A stretch of DNA of 64,000 bases from Sutcliffiella horikoshii (GCF_021991925.1 NZ_RXZI01000001.1:434001-498000), one strand, 5' to 3'. Numbered from the stretch's first letter, positions 8,088 to 16,652 are shown. Notes: generated by a model not told the origin, from the sequence alone. Made by a program: numbers and translations.

Positions 8088-9305
8088 ATGGATCCACTTG
8101 ATATCATGACCAACTTAGAGAGGGTCACCCCCTATTATCAAGCTATATTCAGTGCTGAAGCCCAAGAAGTGATCGGATTTGAAGTACTGGGGAGATACCT
8201 GAAAGAGACTGGTGAGGTGACAAGCCTTGGACAGTTCTTCAGGGACACGACGGTCCCTGAAGAATACCATCTTGAAGTGGATAAGGTGCTAATCAACAAG
8301 GCAATAACTTACTATTTAGCCAATGAATGCGAACTGAAATTGTTTTTTAACCAAAGTGCTGAACTTCTTTTGAAAGATCAAGGGGAATCCTTATTGGAAC
8401 TTCTTCTCTCTTATGTTCCGAAAGGCTTGAAACTAGAGAATATTGTTATTGAAATGGATGAACGGACTTCTAATCAAGACAATGAATACCTGCAACATCT
8501 TTTTAATTACTATAAAACGTATGGCATTCAGATTTCTGTTACCAATATTGGAGATGCGGGTTTAAATATGGACAGAATTGGCCGCCTAAGTCCTAACATA
8601 TTGAAGGTGAATCTAGACATTCTTAGACAAACTTATGAAGTGACTGCCCATCAAGATATCCTGCACTCATTAGCCGTTCTATCTAGAAAAATTGGTGCTG
8701 CTCTTTTGTATGAAAATATGGAAACGTCCTTCCAGCTGCAGTATGCTTGGAGAAATGGAGGCAGGTATTATCAGGGTTTCTATCTGCATAAACCTGGGCC
8801 GACTTTTATTGAGATTGACCATGCAAAGAAAATACTTGTAGAAAAATTCCAACAGTTTATTCGTTATGAGAAAAGGAAATTGCATGCCATTCACCAATTT
8901 ACCGGGATGCTTCAAAATAGGCTTCAACCCCTCATTTTGAAAGGGCAAAACCTCAAAGAATATGATGAATGGTTGCATTCTATCGCCGACGAACTTTCAA
9001 ACATCAGCTTCCGTATGTATGTTTGTGATGAAAATGGATTCCAGCTTTCCTCAAATCTATTGAGAGACAATGGGAAGTGGAGAGCAGATAGGACTTTTAA
9101 TGGAAAAAATTGGAGTTGGAGACCTTACTTTCTTGAGCATGTCATGAAAATGAGCATGGAGAAAAAAGGAATCTTATCGGACTTATACAATGATATTGAA
9201 TCAGGTGAGAATGTAAGGACCTTTTCTTGTTTAATCACACAAGATCGGTTCCTATATATTGATATTTCTTATGAGTATCTATATGAAAATCAAGATCTTT
9301 TATAA
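8088..9305 (+). CDS. ykuI: EAL-domain c-di-GMP-binding protein YkuI
   Basis: The 405-aa protein resembles YkuI of B. subtilis (about 407 aa), which has an N-terminal EAL domain that binds c-di-GMP and a C-terminal PAS-like domain. Here the EAL signature reads FEVLGR near residue 30 and the domain runs to about 250; the C-terminal domain covers about 270-400. YkuI of B. subtilis shows little or no phosphodiesterase activity, and sequence alone cannot settle whether this one is active. AAAGGGGGG precedes the ATG. B. subtilis also has ykuI in this region. Confidence 0.92.
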   Translation: MDPLDIMTNLERVTPYYQAIFSAEAQEVIGFEVLGRYLKETGEVTSLGQFFRDTTVPEEYHLEVDKVLINKAITYYLANECELKLFFNQSAELLLKDQGESLLELLLSYVPKGLKLENIVIEMDERTSNQDNEYLQHLFNYYKTYGIQISVTNIGDAGLNMDRIGRLSPNILKVNLDILRQTYEVTAHQDILHSLAVLSRKIGAALLYENMETSFQLQYAWRNGGRYYQGFYLHKPGPTFIEIDHAKKILVEKFQQFIRYEKRKLHAIHQFTGMLQNRLQPLILKGQNLKEYDEWLHSIADELSNISFRMYVCDENGFQLSSNLLRDNGKWRADRTFNGKNWSWRPYFLEHVMKMSMEKKGILSDLYNDIESGENVRTFSCLITQDRFLYIDISYEYLYENQDLL

Positions 9306-9370
9306 GAAGTGAATAGAATTTATCCGTTTGTTTACCTTAAGAGTATAATTTGCTCGGTGAGGTGAGTGAA

Positions 9371-9610
9371 ATGGGTTCTTTTGATTTTATTTTGGCAATC
9401 TTAGCATTAATTATTGTTGCAGGTGCGATGGTCTATACGTATAAAATTGGGCGTCAAACAGATACACAGGCAACAACCCAAGATTCTTCCATTAGTGAAA
9501 AAGTTCAAGATCATCACGTGCTTAGGAATCCGGTCTTTTTAGCCTATCTGGTAGCAGCTGTATTAATATTGATGTATATCGCCTATGCTGCTCTAAACAC
9601 GAATTGGTAA
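9371..9610 (+). CDS. Small membrane protein, two TM segments
   Basis: Unrecognised 79-aa protein. Residues about 4-24 and 53-74 are strongly hydrophobic, separated by a polar Gln/Ser/Thr-rich loop, so it should be a two-pass membrane protein. A TTG at 9350 is in frame, but GGTGAGGTGAG stands just before the ATG at 9371. It follows ykuI by 65 bases and ends in a strong terminator, so it may belong to the ykuI transcript. Confidence 0.65.
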   Translation: MGSFDFILAILALIIVAGAMVYTYKIGRQTDTQATTQDSSISEKVQDHHVLRNPVFLAYLVAAVLILMYIAYAALNTNW

Positions 9611-9647
9611 TACAACGTAAGGGATTCAATCAACAAGGTGATTACAC

Positions 9648-9688
9648 AAAAAGACCCGCTAATAAATGATCAGGGGGTCTTTTTGTTT
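9648..9688 (+). terminator. Terminator after the small membrane gene
   Basis: AAAAAGACCC and GGGTCTTTTT form a 10-bp perfect stem, and the T-rich tract follows. Confidence 0.9.
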
Positions 9689-9825
9689 TGTGTTCGGGGA
9701 GAAGGGTAGTAGTAACTATAGTGAATAAATTGTCAGTTTTCCAATTAATTTTGCGAACGGTTTCAATCCCTGTCACCTGCGGTTCTTGATACAATTAGAA
9801 CACATCATCTGAGGAGGAGAATTCC

Positions 9826-10512
9826 ATGCTGAAAAATTGGACGGGTATCATAGCCATCATAACTATTTTATTTGTAGGTTTGAGTCCAGCATCTGCCCAG
9901 GAGCAGGCGGAGGAAGAGGTTTTTGTATTATTTTTACAAGAAGCGTTCCAGTCCCAACTTTCATTAGGCGAAAGTCATCACACGTTGGGAGAAATCCAAG
10001 AAATATTAGCCCCTTATTTTACAAAGGAATATCAGGACAATTTTCTAGAGGAACATCTCTTTGAAGAAAAGGATGGATATATTACATATGGGACAGACTT
10101 TCCAGCATACTATATTCCTTTCTTTTCCTACACAGATGAAACAAAGATTATCGAAAGTGAAGATGGTGTGCTGATCGTTTATGAATTTTTTCCGTCAGAC
10201 GAGGATATGCCAAGTCTTTATGATGATCACTATGAGTTTGTAAAGTTACTACCAAATGAATCAGGGTGGAAGGTTATGGAGTGGGGTTTTGATTATGATG
10301 AACCCGATTTTATTAATGGGGTGGTAAGCGTTAGTGTTGAGAAAGAAATGAACTTGGGAGTCATGAACCATAAAGTGTTGATTTCGCGCATGCTTACTTT
10401 CGGTGTACTTGCTCCGCCCTTCAATAATCACTCCTATAAATTCTATGCCCCTTTGAAGGCAGCTCAAATGCTTCAAAAAAAACATTACAATACTTTTATG
10501 GTCGCTAGATAA
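9826..10512 (+). CDS. Secreted protein of unknown function
   Basis: A 228-aa protein with a typical Sec signal peptide (positively charged start, hydrophobic core 7-19, likely cleavage after PASA at residue 24). The mature part is acidic, rich in Phe, Tyr and Glu, has no Cys and shows no catalytic motif I know. It may belong to a Bacillus family of uncharacterised secreted proteins (possibly DUF3993), but I cannot confirm that. GAGGAGGAG stands before the ATG. It is monocistronic, with a terminator starting 11 bases after the stop. Confidence 0.75.
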   Translation: MLKNWTGIIAIITILFVGLSPASAQEQAEEEVFVLFLQEAFQSQLSLGESHHTLGEIQEILAPYFTKEYQDNFLEEHLFEEKDGYITYGTDFPAYYIPFFSYTDETKIIESEDGVLIVYEFFPSDEDMPSLYDDHYEFVKLLPNESGWKVMEWGFDYDEPDFINGVVSVSVEKEMNLGVMNHKVLISRMLTFGVLAPPFNNHSYKFYAPLKAAQMLQKKHYNTFMVAR

Positions 10513-10522
10513 AATCAATGAA

Positions 10523-10545
10523 AAAAGAGCGCTTGGCGCTCTTTT
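10523..10545 (+). terminator. Terminator, outer left layer of the nested palindrome
   Basis: AAAAGAGCGC-TTG-GCGCTCTTTT is a perfect 10-bp hairpin just after the secreted-protein gene. A near-identical hairpin lies at 10987, at the other end of the repeat cluster. Confidence 0.85.
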
Positions 10546-10986
10546 CAGTGTGTAGACAAAGGAAAATATATAGCAGTTTTCAAGTTGATCGTAGTGGAAG
10601 GCGCGAAGACTCCCGCGGGAGGAAGGTACAGGGAAGACCCCGCAGGGCGAAGCCGAGCCCACTGAAAAACCCGAAAACTTATCTTTATTACGTTTTCTAG
10701 CTGTTGATTGCAGCAATAGGCGAAGACTCCCTGCGGGGGGATAGCGACATTCTTGAGACCCCGCAGGGCGTAGCCCGAGGAGGCTCAAGGTCGCCCCGCG
10801 GAAAGCGAAGCCTAGTGCGGAAATCAACAGCGGTATGGAACAGGTTCTAAAATTATGAACTTTTTCAGTGGCCTGGGCGTAGCCCGAGGAGGCTTCCGGA
10901 CCGCCCTACGGATAAGCGAAGCGCCTGGAACGAAGATCAACAGTTAAATACAAATCTAAAGATTATTAGGGTTTGTCAACAGTCTG
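10546..10986. repeat. Concentric nested palindromic repeat cluster
   Basis: Gene-free GC-rich block. Working inward, the pairs are CAGTGTGTAGACAAA with TTTGTCAACAGTCTG (imperfect), GTTGATC 10584 with GATCAAC 10935, CCACTGAAAAA 10659 with TTTTTCAGTGG 10861, and GCTGTTGATT 10700 with AATCAACAGC 10822. It reads as an older palindromic element (10582-10944) split by a second copy (10700-10832). Both carry the GACCCCGCAGGGCG and GAGGAGGCT core known from interspersed repeats of many Bacillaceae. The small reading frames inside are artefacts of the repeat. Confidence 0.75.
10700..10832. repeat. Full copy of the GC-rich palindromic repeat
   Basis: 133-bp unit with perfect 10-bp ends (GCTGTTGATT and AATCAACAGC) and a GC-rich core holding CCCCGCAGGGCG, CCCGAGGAGGCTC and CCCGCGGAAAGCGAAG. 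Related copies lie at 38104 and 52045, with a fragment at 41193. Confidence 0.8.
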
Positions 10987-11012
10987 AAAAGAGCGCTTGG
11001 TGCTCTTTTTTT
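10987..11012 (+). terminator. Second copy of the AAAAGAGCGC hairpin
   Basis: AAAAGAGCGC-TTG-GTGCTCTTTT followed by T residues, differing by one base from the hairpin at 10523. It closes the repeat cluster. Confidence 0.8.
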
Positions 11013-11091
11013 ATTGGAACGTTAAAAAAGCTTTCATCTCAGGATAAATTAATGGTATGATGTATTCTCTTGCAAAAAGAGAGTTGGACCG

Positions 11092-11328
11092 TTATTCCTC
11101 TATACCTAGAAGCTGCTGAAGCTGTTGAAGGTCAAATCCTTTTACAACATGCTCATTCACTGTTACAGTAGGAGTGGAAAAAGACTGTAATTCATGCACT
11201 AAATAATCTCTTGCCTGAAGGTCTTCGGTAATATCAATTACTTTATAGGTTATATTATGATGTGTTAAGAATTGTTTAACCACTTGACATGGCGGACAGT
11301 CCGGCTGGGTGTAGACGGTTATATTCAT
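11092..11328 (-). CDS. Glutaredoxin/NrdH-like thiol oxidoreductase
   Basis: A 78-aa single-domain thioredoxin-fold protein with the redox motif CPPC (Cys11, Cys14) right after the first strand (ITVYTQPD) and the conserved TPTV cis-proline turn near residue 52. Size and motif fit the glutaredoxin or NrdH-redoxin class; the electron donor and partner cannot be told from sequence. An ATG ten codons upstream is in frame, but GAGGAGC sits 7 bases before the ATG at 11328. It is transcribed toward the repeat cluster. Confidence 0.85.
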   Translation of the reverse strand: MNITVYTQPDCPPCQVVKQFLTHHNITYKVIDITEDLQARDYLVHELQSFSTPTVTVNEHVVKGFDLQQLQQLLGIEE

Positions 11329-11542
11329 GGATACTGCTCCTCGTAAGAAAAATTTCACAACTTCTTATGTTTTATTCGTGATTTTAGACTACAATAAAAG
11401 AGAAGTTATGTTCGAACACTATTATAAATGTATTCCTATCTCTATTTTACCGGAAATTAAAAGGTTTTGTACAAAAATACGAATGGCCTTACATCTCAAG
11501 GTGAATGATATAGTTAGGAAGGAATAGAAGGAGAGTTGTTAC

Positions 11543-11782
11543 ATGTCACTATTAGTAGGGATTGTAAAAAGACTAAATGATTTAAAAGAAACATCTGAGG
11601 CTGGAAATGAGCCGGCACAACGCTTTTTCGAAGTGAATGGCGAGAAAGTATGCAGTGTGAAATTCTTTGATAAAACCAATACATATGAATTGGAAGTTTT
11701 CCTAAAAGGGGAGCAACCTAAAACATATCAATTCGATAATATTGATATGATTGCCATTGAAATTTTTGACCTGATCCATTAA
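11543..11782 (+). CDS. ykuJ: YkuJ family protein
   Basis: A 79-aa protein, the same length as B. subtilis YkuJ and closely similar (FEVNGEKVCSVKFF, FDNIDMIAIEIFDL). It is a small alpha/beta protein of unknown function; a crystal structure exists for the family, but no activity. AAGGAGA precedes the ATG. It starts a run of small same-strand genes (ykuJ, yueI-like, zinc-ribbon) ending at the terminator at 12372, probably one operon. Confidence 0.92.
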   Translation: MSLLVGIVKRLNDLKETSEAGNEPAQRFFEVNGEKVCSVKFFDKTNTYELEVFLKGEQPKTYQFDNIDMIAIEIFDLIH

Positions 11783-11827
11783 GGAAAGCAGGACAACCTG
11801 TTATTTCCATTGGGAAGGATGAGTGAT

Positions 11828-12214
11828 ATGGGTAAAAATATTGATGATTATATAGATAGGGGCTTGAAGGGAACACCGGAAACCAAACCCAGTGAGAGAA
11901 GGGAATATCTTTCGCAATTGCGTGAGCGTATTATCCTGGCATTAACAAATGGCCAAGTTATACAACAAAAACCCTATAAACCAATCGGGGACCTGATGAA
12001 AAGATATCCTTCTTCACGATTGTACTTGGATGGAGATCTGGATTACATGCATCTATCTAAATATATCCGCATTGCAAATGATCATAATATTCCTTTTACC
12101 ATCGTGGATGACAAAGCATCCACCACTAATATTGGACTGGTGCTTTCAAATCCGACAGCGATAGATAAGGAAGATATATTTGTCAGCAAGGATGAATTTA
12201 AAAGACATTTATAA
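11828..12214 (+). CDS. YueI-like protein (DUF1694)
   Basis: A 128-aa cytosolic protein resembling B. subtilis YueI (about 132 aa; DUF1694), function unknown. Typical segments are RERIILALTNGQV, LYLDGDLDYMHLSKYI and IPFTIVDDK. Several in-frame starts exist (TTG 11810, ATG 11819, ATG 11828). GGGAAGG at 11812-11817 is correctly spaced only for the ATG at 11828. In B. subtilis yueI lies elsewhere, so its place in the ykuJ-ykuK group here is a rearrangement or gain. Confidence 0.8.
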   Translation: MGKNIDDYIDRGLKGTPETKPSERREYLSQLRERIILALTNGQVIQQKPYKPIGDLMKRYPSSRLYLDGDLDYMHLSKYIRIANDHNIPFTIVDDKASTTNIGLVLSNPTAIDKEDIFVSKDEFKRHL

Positions 12215-12229
12215 TTAGGAGTGGTTTCT

Positions 12230-12373
12230 ATGATGCCAACAGTTCATTGTCCTAAGTGTAAGAAGGATGAAGTGATGGATAAAGTGCTAACTGCACATTC
12301 CAATCAAAATGTCATGTATCGTTGCCCACATTGCGCCTATTCCAAATCTCAAATCCAAACAAGTAAAGGATAA
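12230..12373 (+). CDS. 47-aa zinc-ribbon protein
   Basis: Short gene (MMPTVHCPKCKKDE...) with two CxxC knuckles, Cys7-Cys10 and Cys32-Cys35, the pattern of a rubredoxin or zinc-ribbon fold. TTAGGAG stands before the ATG and the stop codon overlaps a strong terminator, so both signals fit a real gene. It starts 15 bases after the YueI-like gene and is probably co-translated. Function unknown; nucleic-acid or protein binding is typical of such ribbons. Confidence 0.8.
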   Translation: MMPTVHCPKCKKDEVMDKVLTAHSNQNVMYRCPHCAYSKSQIQTSKG

Positions 12374-12404
12374 CCAAGCTGAGCTTTCAGCTTGGTTTTT
12401 TTTT
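12372..12404 (+). terminator. Terminator of the ykuJ group
   Basis: AACCAAGCTGA and TCAGCTTGGTT form an 11-bp perfect stem with a GCTT loop, followed by a run of T residues. Confidence 0.95.
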
Positions 12405-12564
12405 GTGGGCAAAAATCCTTTTTGGAAGGTATAAATCAACAAGAATCGAGACCATAATGTAGATATATTTGTCATTCAACCTAACATCAATGGAAGAAAA
12501 TATTAATTTTTTTGGAGGAAGGAACATATAAGTATATAGGAAGTATGGAAAAGGAAGTGGATAA

Positions 12565-13083
12565 ATGGATAACCCCAGTAAGTTTATAAATATTACCCAC
12601 GGCTACCTTACTTTTGAACAAGCTTATGAAAAGATCCTTTTGTTTATCCAAAAAGATGTAAGAGCACCTTACTTACTGTCCATCGGTACCGATTCCCATG
12701 TTCATCAACAGGAGACAAAATTCATGACGGCTGTTCATCTCCATAGAGTGGGGAAAGGCGCGTGGGGGTGCGTAAGGCCTTATATCGTCAATAGGGCCAT
12801 TAGAAGCCTTCATGAAAAGATATCGCTTGAAACTGCATTAAGTCAGGAAATTGCGATGCAATTTACAGTGGAGAAGCTCGAAAAGATACAGAACCTGTTA
12901 CTGCCCCACTTGGAACACGGAGCTGATTTTCATTTTGAGATTCATCTGGACATAGGGCAAAAAGGTGCGACCAAAGATTTTATACAAGAAATGACAGGTA
13001 GGATCACGGCCATGGGGCTGGATGCCAAAATAAAGCCGGATGCATATACAGCCTTCTGTTATGCAAACCGTTATACAAAGTAA
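12565..13083 (+). CDS. ykuK: YkuK family protein (RNase H-like fold)
   Basis: A 172-aa protein of the same length as B. subtilis YkuK (DUF458), predicted to have an RNase H-like fold. Conserved acidic and His residues occur in LSIGTDSHVHQQ and FEIHLDIGQKG, but no activity is proved for the family. AAAAGGAAG lies before the ATG. abbA follows within about 30 bases, and the two probably share the terminator at 13304. B. subtilis keeps the same ykuK-abbA pairing. Confidence 0.92.
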   Translation: MDNPSKFINITHGYLTFEQAYEKILLFIQKDVRAPYLLSIGTDSHVHQQETKFMTAVHLHRVGKGAWGCVRPYIVNRAIRSLHEKISLETALSQEIAMQFTVEKLEKIQNLLLPHLEHGADFHFEIHLDIGQKGATKDFIQEMTGRITAMGLDAKIKPDAYTAFCYANRYTK

Positions 13084-13115
13084 AGCTTATCATGGAAAGG
13101 AGTTGTAAAGTAGGA

Positions 13116-13286
13116 ATGGTGACTTTAACACAGGAGGAAAAAGAACTGCTGGTGACCTTATTGATATCAACAGATGTTGCCAAAGAATTGGTAATTAGTG
13201 AAATAAATGATATTGAGATTGGAGATAAAAAACTGGAAACAAAAACCTATCAGCAGCTTATCGAATTGTACGATAAGATATCATAA
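13116..13286 (+). CDS. abbA: AbbA, antirepressor of AbrB
   Basis: Small acidic protein that in B. subtilis is made under Spo0A control and inactivates the transition-state regulator AbrB by mimicking DNA. The conserved part reads ISEINDIEIGDKKLE and TYQQLIELYDKIS and aligns with the 65-aa B. subtilis AbbA. Start choice is uncertain. The ATG at 13116 (56 aa) follows AAAGGAG at 13096 with a long 13-base spacing, while the in-frame ATG at 13092 gives 64 aa but has no ribosome site. It lies directly after ykuK, as in B. subtilis. Confidence 0.82.
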   Translation: MVTLTQEEKELLVTLLISTDVAKELVISEINDIEIGDKKLETKTYQQLIELYDKIS

Positions 13287-13303
13287 TTATATAATGGAAA
13301 CGG

Positions 13304-13327
13304 GCTGCCTTATAGGGCAGTTTTTTT
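13304..13327 (+). terminator. Terminator after abbA
   Basis: CTGCC and GGCAG, extended by G-U pairs, form a short hairpin followed by seven T residues. Confidence 0.8.
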
Positions 13328-13472
13328 ATGCGTAGAAACATGTCGAAGAAAGACGACAACTTTCTCTTTATTAAAATTCGAGTCCAAGTCCAATGTATGC
13401 TACAATGATATTGGTCAATTACATGATTCAGCATATAGTATTAGAGAGTAAATAAAGAGAGGAAGAACATTT

Positions 13473-13934
13473 ATGATCAGCCTCCAAAGTAGCAAGGTTT
13501 TAGGAGCAACGATAAAAGATTTAATCATTCCCGCAGAACGTGTGGCACATGTACAGGTGAAAAATAATCTGGAACATGCATTATTGGTTCTTACAAAAAC
13601 GGGATATACTGCTGTACCGGTCTTAGATCCCAAGTATAGATTACATGGCTTGGTCAGTACAACTCATATCATGGATTCCATATTGGGCTTGGAACGAATA
13701 GAGTTTGACAAATTGGAGCACATGCTGGTAGAGGATGTAATGAACAAAGAACTTCCGTGTTTAAATGTGAACGACACGGTCGAAAAAGGTTTGGAATTAC
13801 TTGTGGACCATCCTTTTGTATGTGTTCAGGATGAGGACAATGTGTTTGAAGGAATTTTGACTAGACGTACTATATTAGATCGTTTGCATACACACTTTCA
13901 AATGAATAATAATGAAAAAGACCTTGAATTGTAA
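13473..13934 (+). CDS. darB: c-di-AMP receptor DarB (CBS-domain protein YkuL)
   Basis: The 153-aa protein consists of two CBS motifs (about residues 12-75 and 87-145) and resembles YkuL/DarB of B. subtilis (about 147 aa). In B. subtilis DarB binds c-di-AMP. When free of ligand it stimulates (p)ppGpp synthesis by Rel and activates pyruvate carboxylase PycA, linking K+ and nucleotide signalling to anaplerosis. Possible ligand-contact residues are in LTKTGYTAVPVLD and the second-CBS tail (LTRRTILDRL). GAGAGGAAG precedes the ATG. The stop overlaps its own terminator. Its target gene pycA is also in this window (59288). Confidence 0.93.
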   Translation: MISLQSSKVLGATIKDLIIPAERVAHVQVKNNLEHALLVLTKTGYTAVPVLDPKYRLHGLVSTTHIMDSILGLERIEFDKLEHMLVEDVMNKELPCLNVNDTVEKGLELLVDHPFVCVQDEDNVFEGILTRRTILDRLHTHFQMNNNEKDLEL

Positions 13935-13945
13935 GGTCTTTTTTT
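13915..13945 (+). terminator. Terminator after darB
   Basis: AAAAAGACCTT and AAGGTCTTTTT form an 11-bp perfect stem that overlaps the last darB codons. Confidence 0.92.
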
Positions 13946-14048
13946 CTTGCAGCCACAAGCTGACGGTTGCAATAAATTTGTTAATGGGTACAATTTACAT
14001 AGAGGCACGAAATAGTTCGTTTGACTAATACAGAGAGAAGGGGAAGAC

Positions 14049-15557
14049 ATGGGAACAGCAACTTTAGAGAGACAAGTAGTGGAACAAGACTCTCCTAATA
14101 AAACAAAGAGGCCTTTTGTATTGGCAGCAATAATGCTTGCGATGTTCATGGCTGCCATCGAGGCTACCATCGTTTCTACAGCTATGCCTGCCATTGCGGC
14201 TGATTTGGGAGGCTTCTCATTATACAGCTGGGTATTCTCATCTTATTTATTGATGAATGCTGTAACAGTTTTGATATATGGCAAGCTCTCCGATTTATTT
14301 GGAAGGAAGCCGATTCTTACTTTTGGTATCATTGTATTTTTAATCGGTTCACTATTATGTGGAATGGCAACATCCATTGAGATGCTGATTGTCTTCCGGT
14401 TTATTCAAGGATTTGGTGCAGGGGCTGTGATGCCGATTGCCTCCACTATTGTCGGGGACATGTACACAAAGGAAGAAAGAGCAAAAATACAAGGGTATCT
14501 ATCCAGCGTATGGGGGATCTCGGCGATACTTGGCCCTGCAATAGGGGGATTGCTTGTTCAATTTGTTAGCTGGAGGTTTGTATTCTGGGTCAATATCCCA
14601 CTTGGAATATTGGCTATCGTAGGATTATACTTATTTCTTCATGAGGGAGTGGAAAAGAAAAAGCACTCCATTGATTATGCAGGTGCCGGGCTGTTGTTTC
14701 TGGCGGTCAGCTCTTTTATGCTTGTGATGGTGGAAGGTGGGGTGAGATGGACATGGACATCTGGTCCTGTCCTATCTCTTATCGCCCTATCTGCGGTGAC
14801 CTTCACTTTGTTTGTTTTTCAGGAAAGAAGAGCGAAGGACCCGATGATGCCATTTGATATTTGGCAGGAACGGTCCATCCTAATTGCCAATACAACCTCT
14901 CTGACGACAGGAGTCATGCTGATAGGGATTTCAAGTTTTCTTCCTGCTTTTGTACAAGGTGTAATGGAAAGGCCGCCGATTGTTGCAGGCTTTACTCTGA
15001 CAACCATGTCCATCGGGTGGCCGATTGCCGCCATGATAGCGGGCAGGCTCTTACTGAAAATAGGCTTCAGGACCACATCCATAATTGGAGGAATAGCGTT
15101 GATTATGGGAAGTATCATATTTATGACACTAAGCCCTGATGATGGGCCTGTGTGGGCGGCGTTTGGTTCCTTTATGATTGGAGTCGGAATGGGCTTTTCC
15201 ACAACGGCATTTATCGTTTCCATCCAAAGTAATGTTCCATGGCAGAAGCGTGGGGTGGCAACCGCTTCGAACATGTTTATGAGAACACTCGGAAGTACGA
15301 TTGGTGCCGCATTACTTGGGGGAATATTAAATTCGCGCATTCAAGAGCATTTGCGAGAGAATGGGGCGATTGAACAGTTTTCTCTTGATTCTACGACACT
15401 GTTGTTGAACGAAGAACAACGAAATCAATTATCTGACTCCATGAAGGTCCTTCTGCAAGACGGGCTGACTTCAGCGTTGCATACGGTTTATCTGGTTGTT
15501 GCAGGGTTTGCTGTCATAAGCTTCTTATTGATTTTACTCCTGCCTAAAAAAGAATAG
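14049..15557 (+). CDS. DHA2-family MFS multidrug efflux transporter
   Basis: A 502-aa integral membrane protein of the 14-helix drug:H+ antiporter class (EmrB/QacA type). The family motif A is GKLSDLFGRKP (near residue 80), and a motif C-like stretch GISAILGPAIGG follows in helix 5. Hydrophobic segments continue to the C terminus, with an acidic loop near 440. It should export hydrophobic drugs in exchange for protons; the substrate cannot be read from sequence. It is a single gene with its own terminator. No regulator gene lies next to it. Confidence 0.9.
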   Translation: MGTATLERQVVEQDSPNKTKRPFVLAAIMLAMFMAAIEATIVSTAMPAIAADLGGFSLYSWVFSSYLLMNAVTVLIYGKLSDLFGRKPILTFGIIVFLIGSLLCGMATSIEMLIVFRFIQGFGAGAVMPIASTIVGDMYTKEERAKIQGYLSSVWGISAILGPAIGGLLVQFVSWRFVFWVNIPLGILAIVGLYLFLHEGVEKKKHSIDYAGAGLLFLAVSSFMLVMVEGGVRWTWTSGPVLSLIALSAVTFTLFVFQERRAKDPMMPFDIWQERSILIANTTSLTTGVMLIGISSFLPAFVQGVMERPPIVAGFTLTTMSIGWPIAAMIAGRLLLKIGFRTTSIIGGIALIMGSIIFMTLSPDDGPVWAAFGSFMIGVGMGFSTTAFIVSIQSNVPWQKRGVATASNMFMRTLGSTIGAALLGGILNSRIQEHLRENGAIEQFSLDSTTLLLNEEQRNQLSDSMKVLLQDGLTSALHTVYLVVAGFAVISFLLILLLPKKE

Positions 15558-15563
15558 TAGAGG

Positions 15564-15597
15564 TACCGGTATTCACTAGGAATGCCGGTATTTTTTT
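15564..15597 (+). terminator. Terminator after the MFS gene
   Basis: TACCGGTATT and AATGCCGGTA pair (one T-G) and are followed by seven T residues. Confidence 0.9.
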
Positions 15598-15800
15598 GAT
15601 AGATGAAAAAATGGATGGAATCAATACTTAAGAGAAGGGGGTTATTGAAGGAATAGATGAGGACCTCATTGGTAAGGAAGCGAAGGAAGAGAGGTTCTCA
15701 TTCAATGAAAATCTTTCTCGACCAGGAATGGACTGGAAGAGGCCTTCAGCAGCGTATCAGAAGAGGAACCATTTGTGAAAGGAAACCTGCGATAAACAAA

Positions 15801-16544
15801 TTATAAGACTAGTATTCTCACTACCAAGTAACCTAAAAGAATAACGGAGAAACCACTAAGTATCTTTTTCCATGGAAGAAATGAGACCCTGTCCGCTAGT
15901 CTAACTGCTGTCTGAGCTCCCAGTAAAGACCCCGTGCCAAGAGCCAATCCTACCCTCCAATCAAAATGACCCATTGAAAAGTAAATGATAAAGGAGACAA
16001 AACAGCTTGAAAAGGTTTGTAGTCTGGTAAGCCCAATGCTAGTAAGGAAAGAGTATCCTGCATTTAAGAAGGAATGCATGAGCAGTGTGGCTTGCCCAGG
16101 CCCGAATAATCCGTCAAAAGCACCTATTCCGATATAGGTGGGATAAAAGAGTTTTGGCGGGGAGCCGTCATTTTGTTTAGGAGTAAGGCGTGATTTTAAG
16201 ATATTCAGCGATGTGGCTATAAACATTAGTGCCAAAGCCACCCTTAGTAGGATTTCTTCCGTAAGAAAGGATGCAAGCAATGCACCCATTATTCCACCAA
16301 TAATGGTGAACGGTACAATGGATAATCCGAGCTTGACGTTAACTTCTTTCCTTTTCCAAATTGTATAGAAGCTAGAGAACGAGCTGAATGTATTGGAAAA
16401 TTTGTTGGCTGCGATAGCGGTATGGATCGGAACTCCAAGCAGCAACATGGACGGAAGGTTGATAAGGCCTCCCCCTCCTCCAAATGTCCCGATGAATGTT
16501 GCGATAAATCCGATTAAAATAAAAATATAAAAAGGTGTTTCCAT
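15801..16544 (-). CDS. TSUP (TauE/SafE) family anion transporter
   Basis: A 247-aa membrane protein with eight likely helices in two repeats. The glycine-rich first helix (FIGTFGGGGGLINLP) and its equivalent near residue 150 (GAFDGLFGPGQAT) are typical of the TauE/SafE sulfite/sulfonate exporter family. The substrate is unknown. AAGGAGGAG precedes the ATG. It is divergently transcribed from ccpC with about 108 bases between starts. LysR genes often control a divergent neighbour, but CcpC is a carbon regulator, so linkage here is not proved. Confidence 0.85.
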   Translation of the reverse strand: METPFYIFILIGFIATFIGTFGGGGGLINLPSMLLLGVPIHTAIAANKFSNTFSSFSSFYTIWKRKEVNVKLGLSIVPFTIIGGIMGALLASFLTEEILLRVALALMFIATSLNILKSRLTPKQNDGSPPKLFYPTYIGIGAFDGLFGPGQATLLMHSFLNAGYSFLTSIGLTRLQTFSSCFVSFIIYFSMGHFDWRVGLALGTGSLLGAQTAVRLADRVSFLPWKKILSGFSVILLGYLVVRILVL

Positions 16545-16652
16545 TATTTTCTCCTCCTTCCCTCCTGCTTTATTGTATGGTTTTTAAAGTCATAATGAAA
16601 TTACATAAAAATTAAGATATACTATAAGAAAAACTTATATCGAGGTTATAGC

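Noticed and set aside
11327-11527. 66-codon frame between the glutaredoxin gene and ykuJ
   Set aside because: It starts at the divergent glutaredoxin ribosome site and lacks one of its own; composition is that of AT-rich intergenic DNA.
15598-15800. Possible gene relic between the MFS and TauE-type genes
   Set aside because: A purine-rich stretch with a 17-codon frame only; no similarity I can name, so not called a pseudogene.
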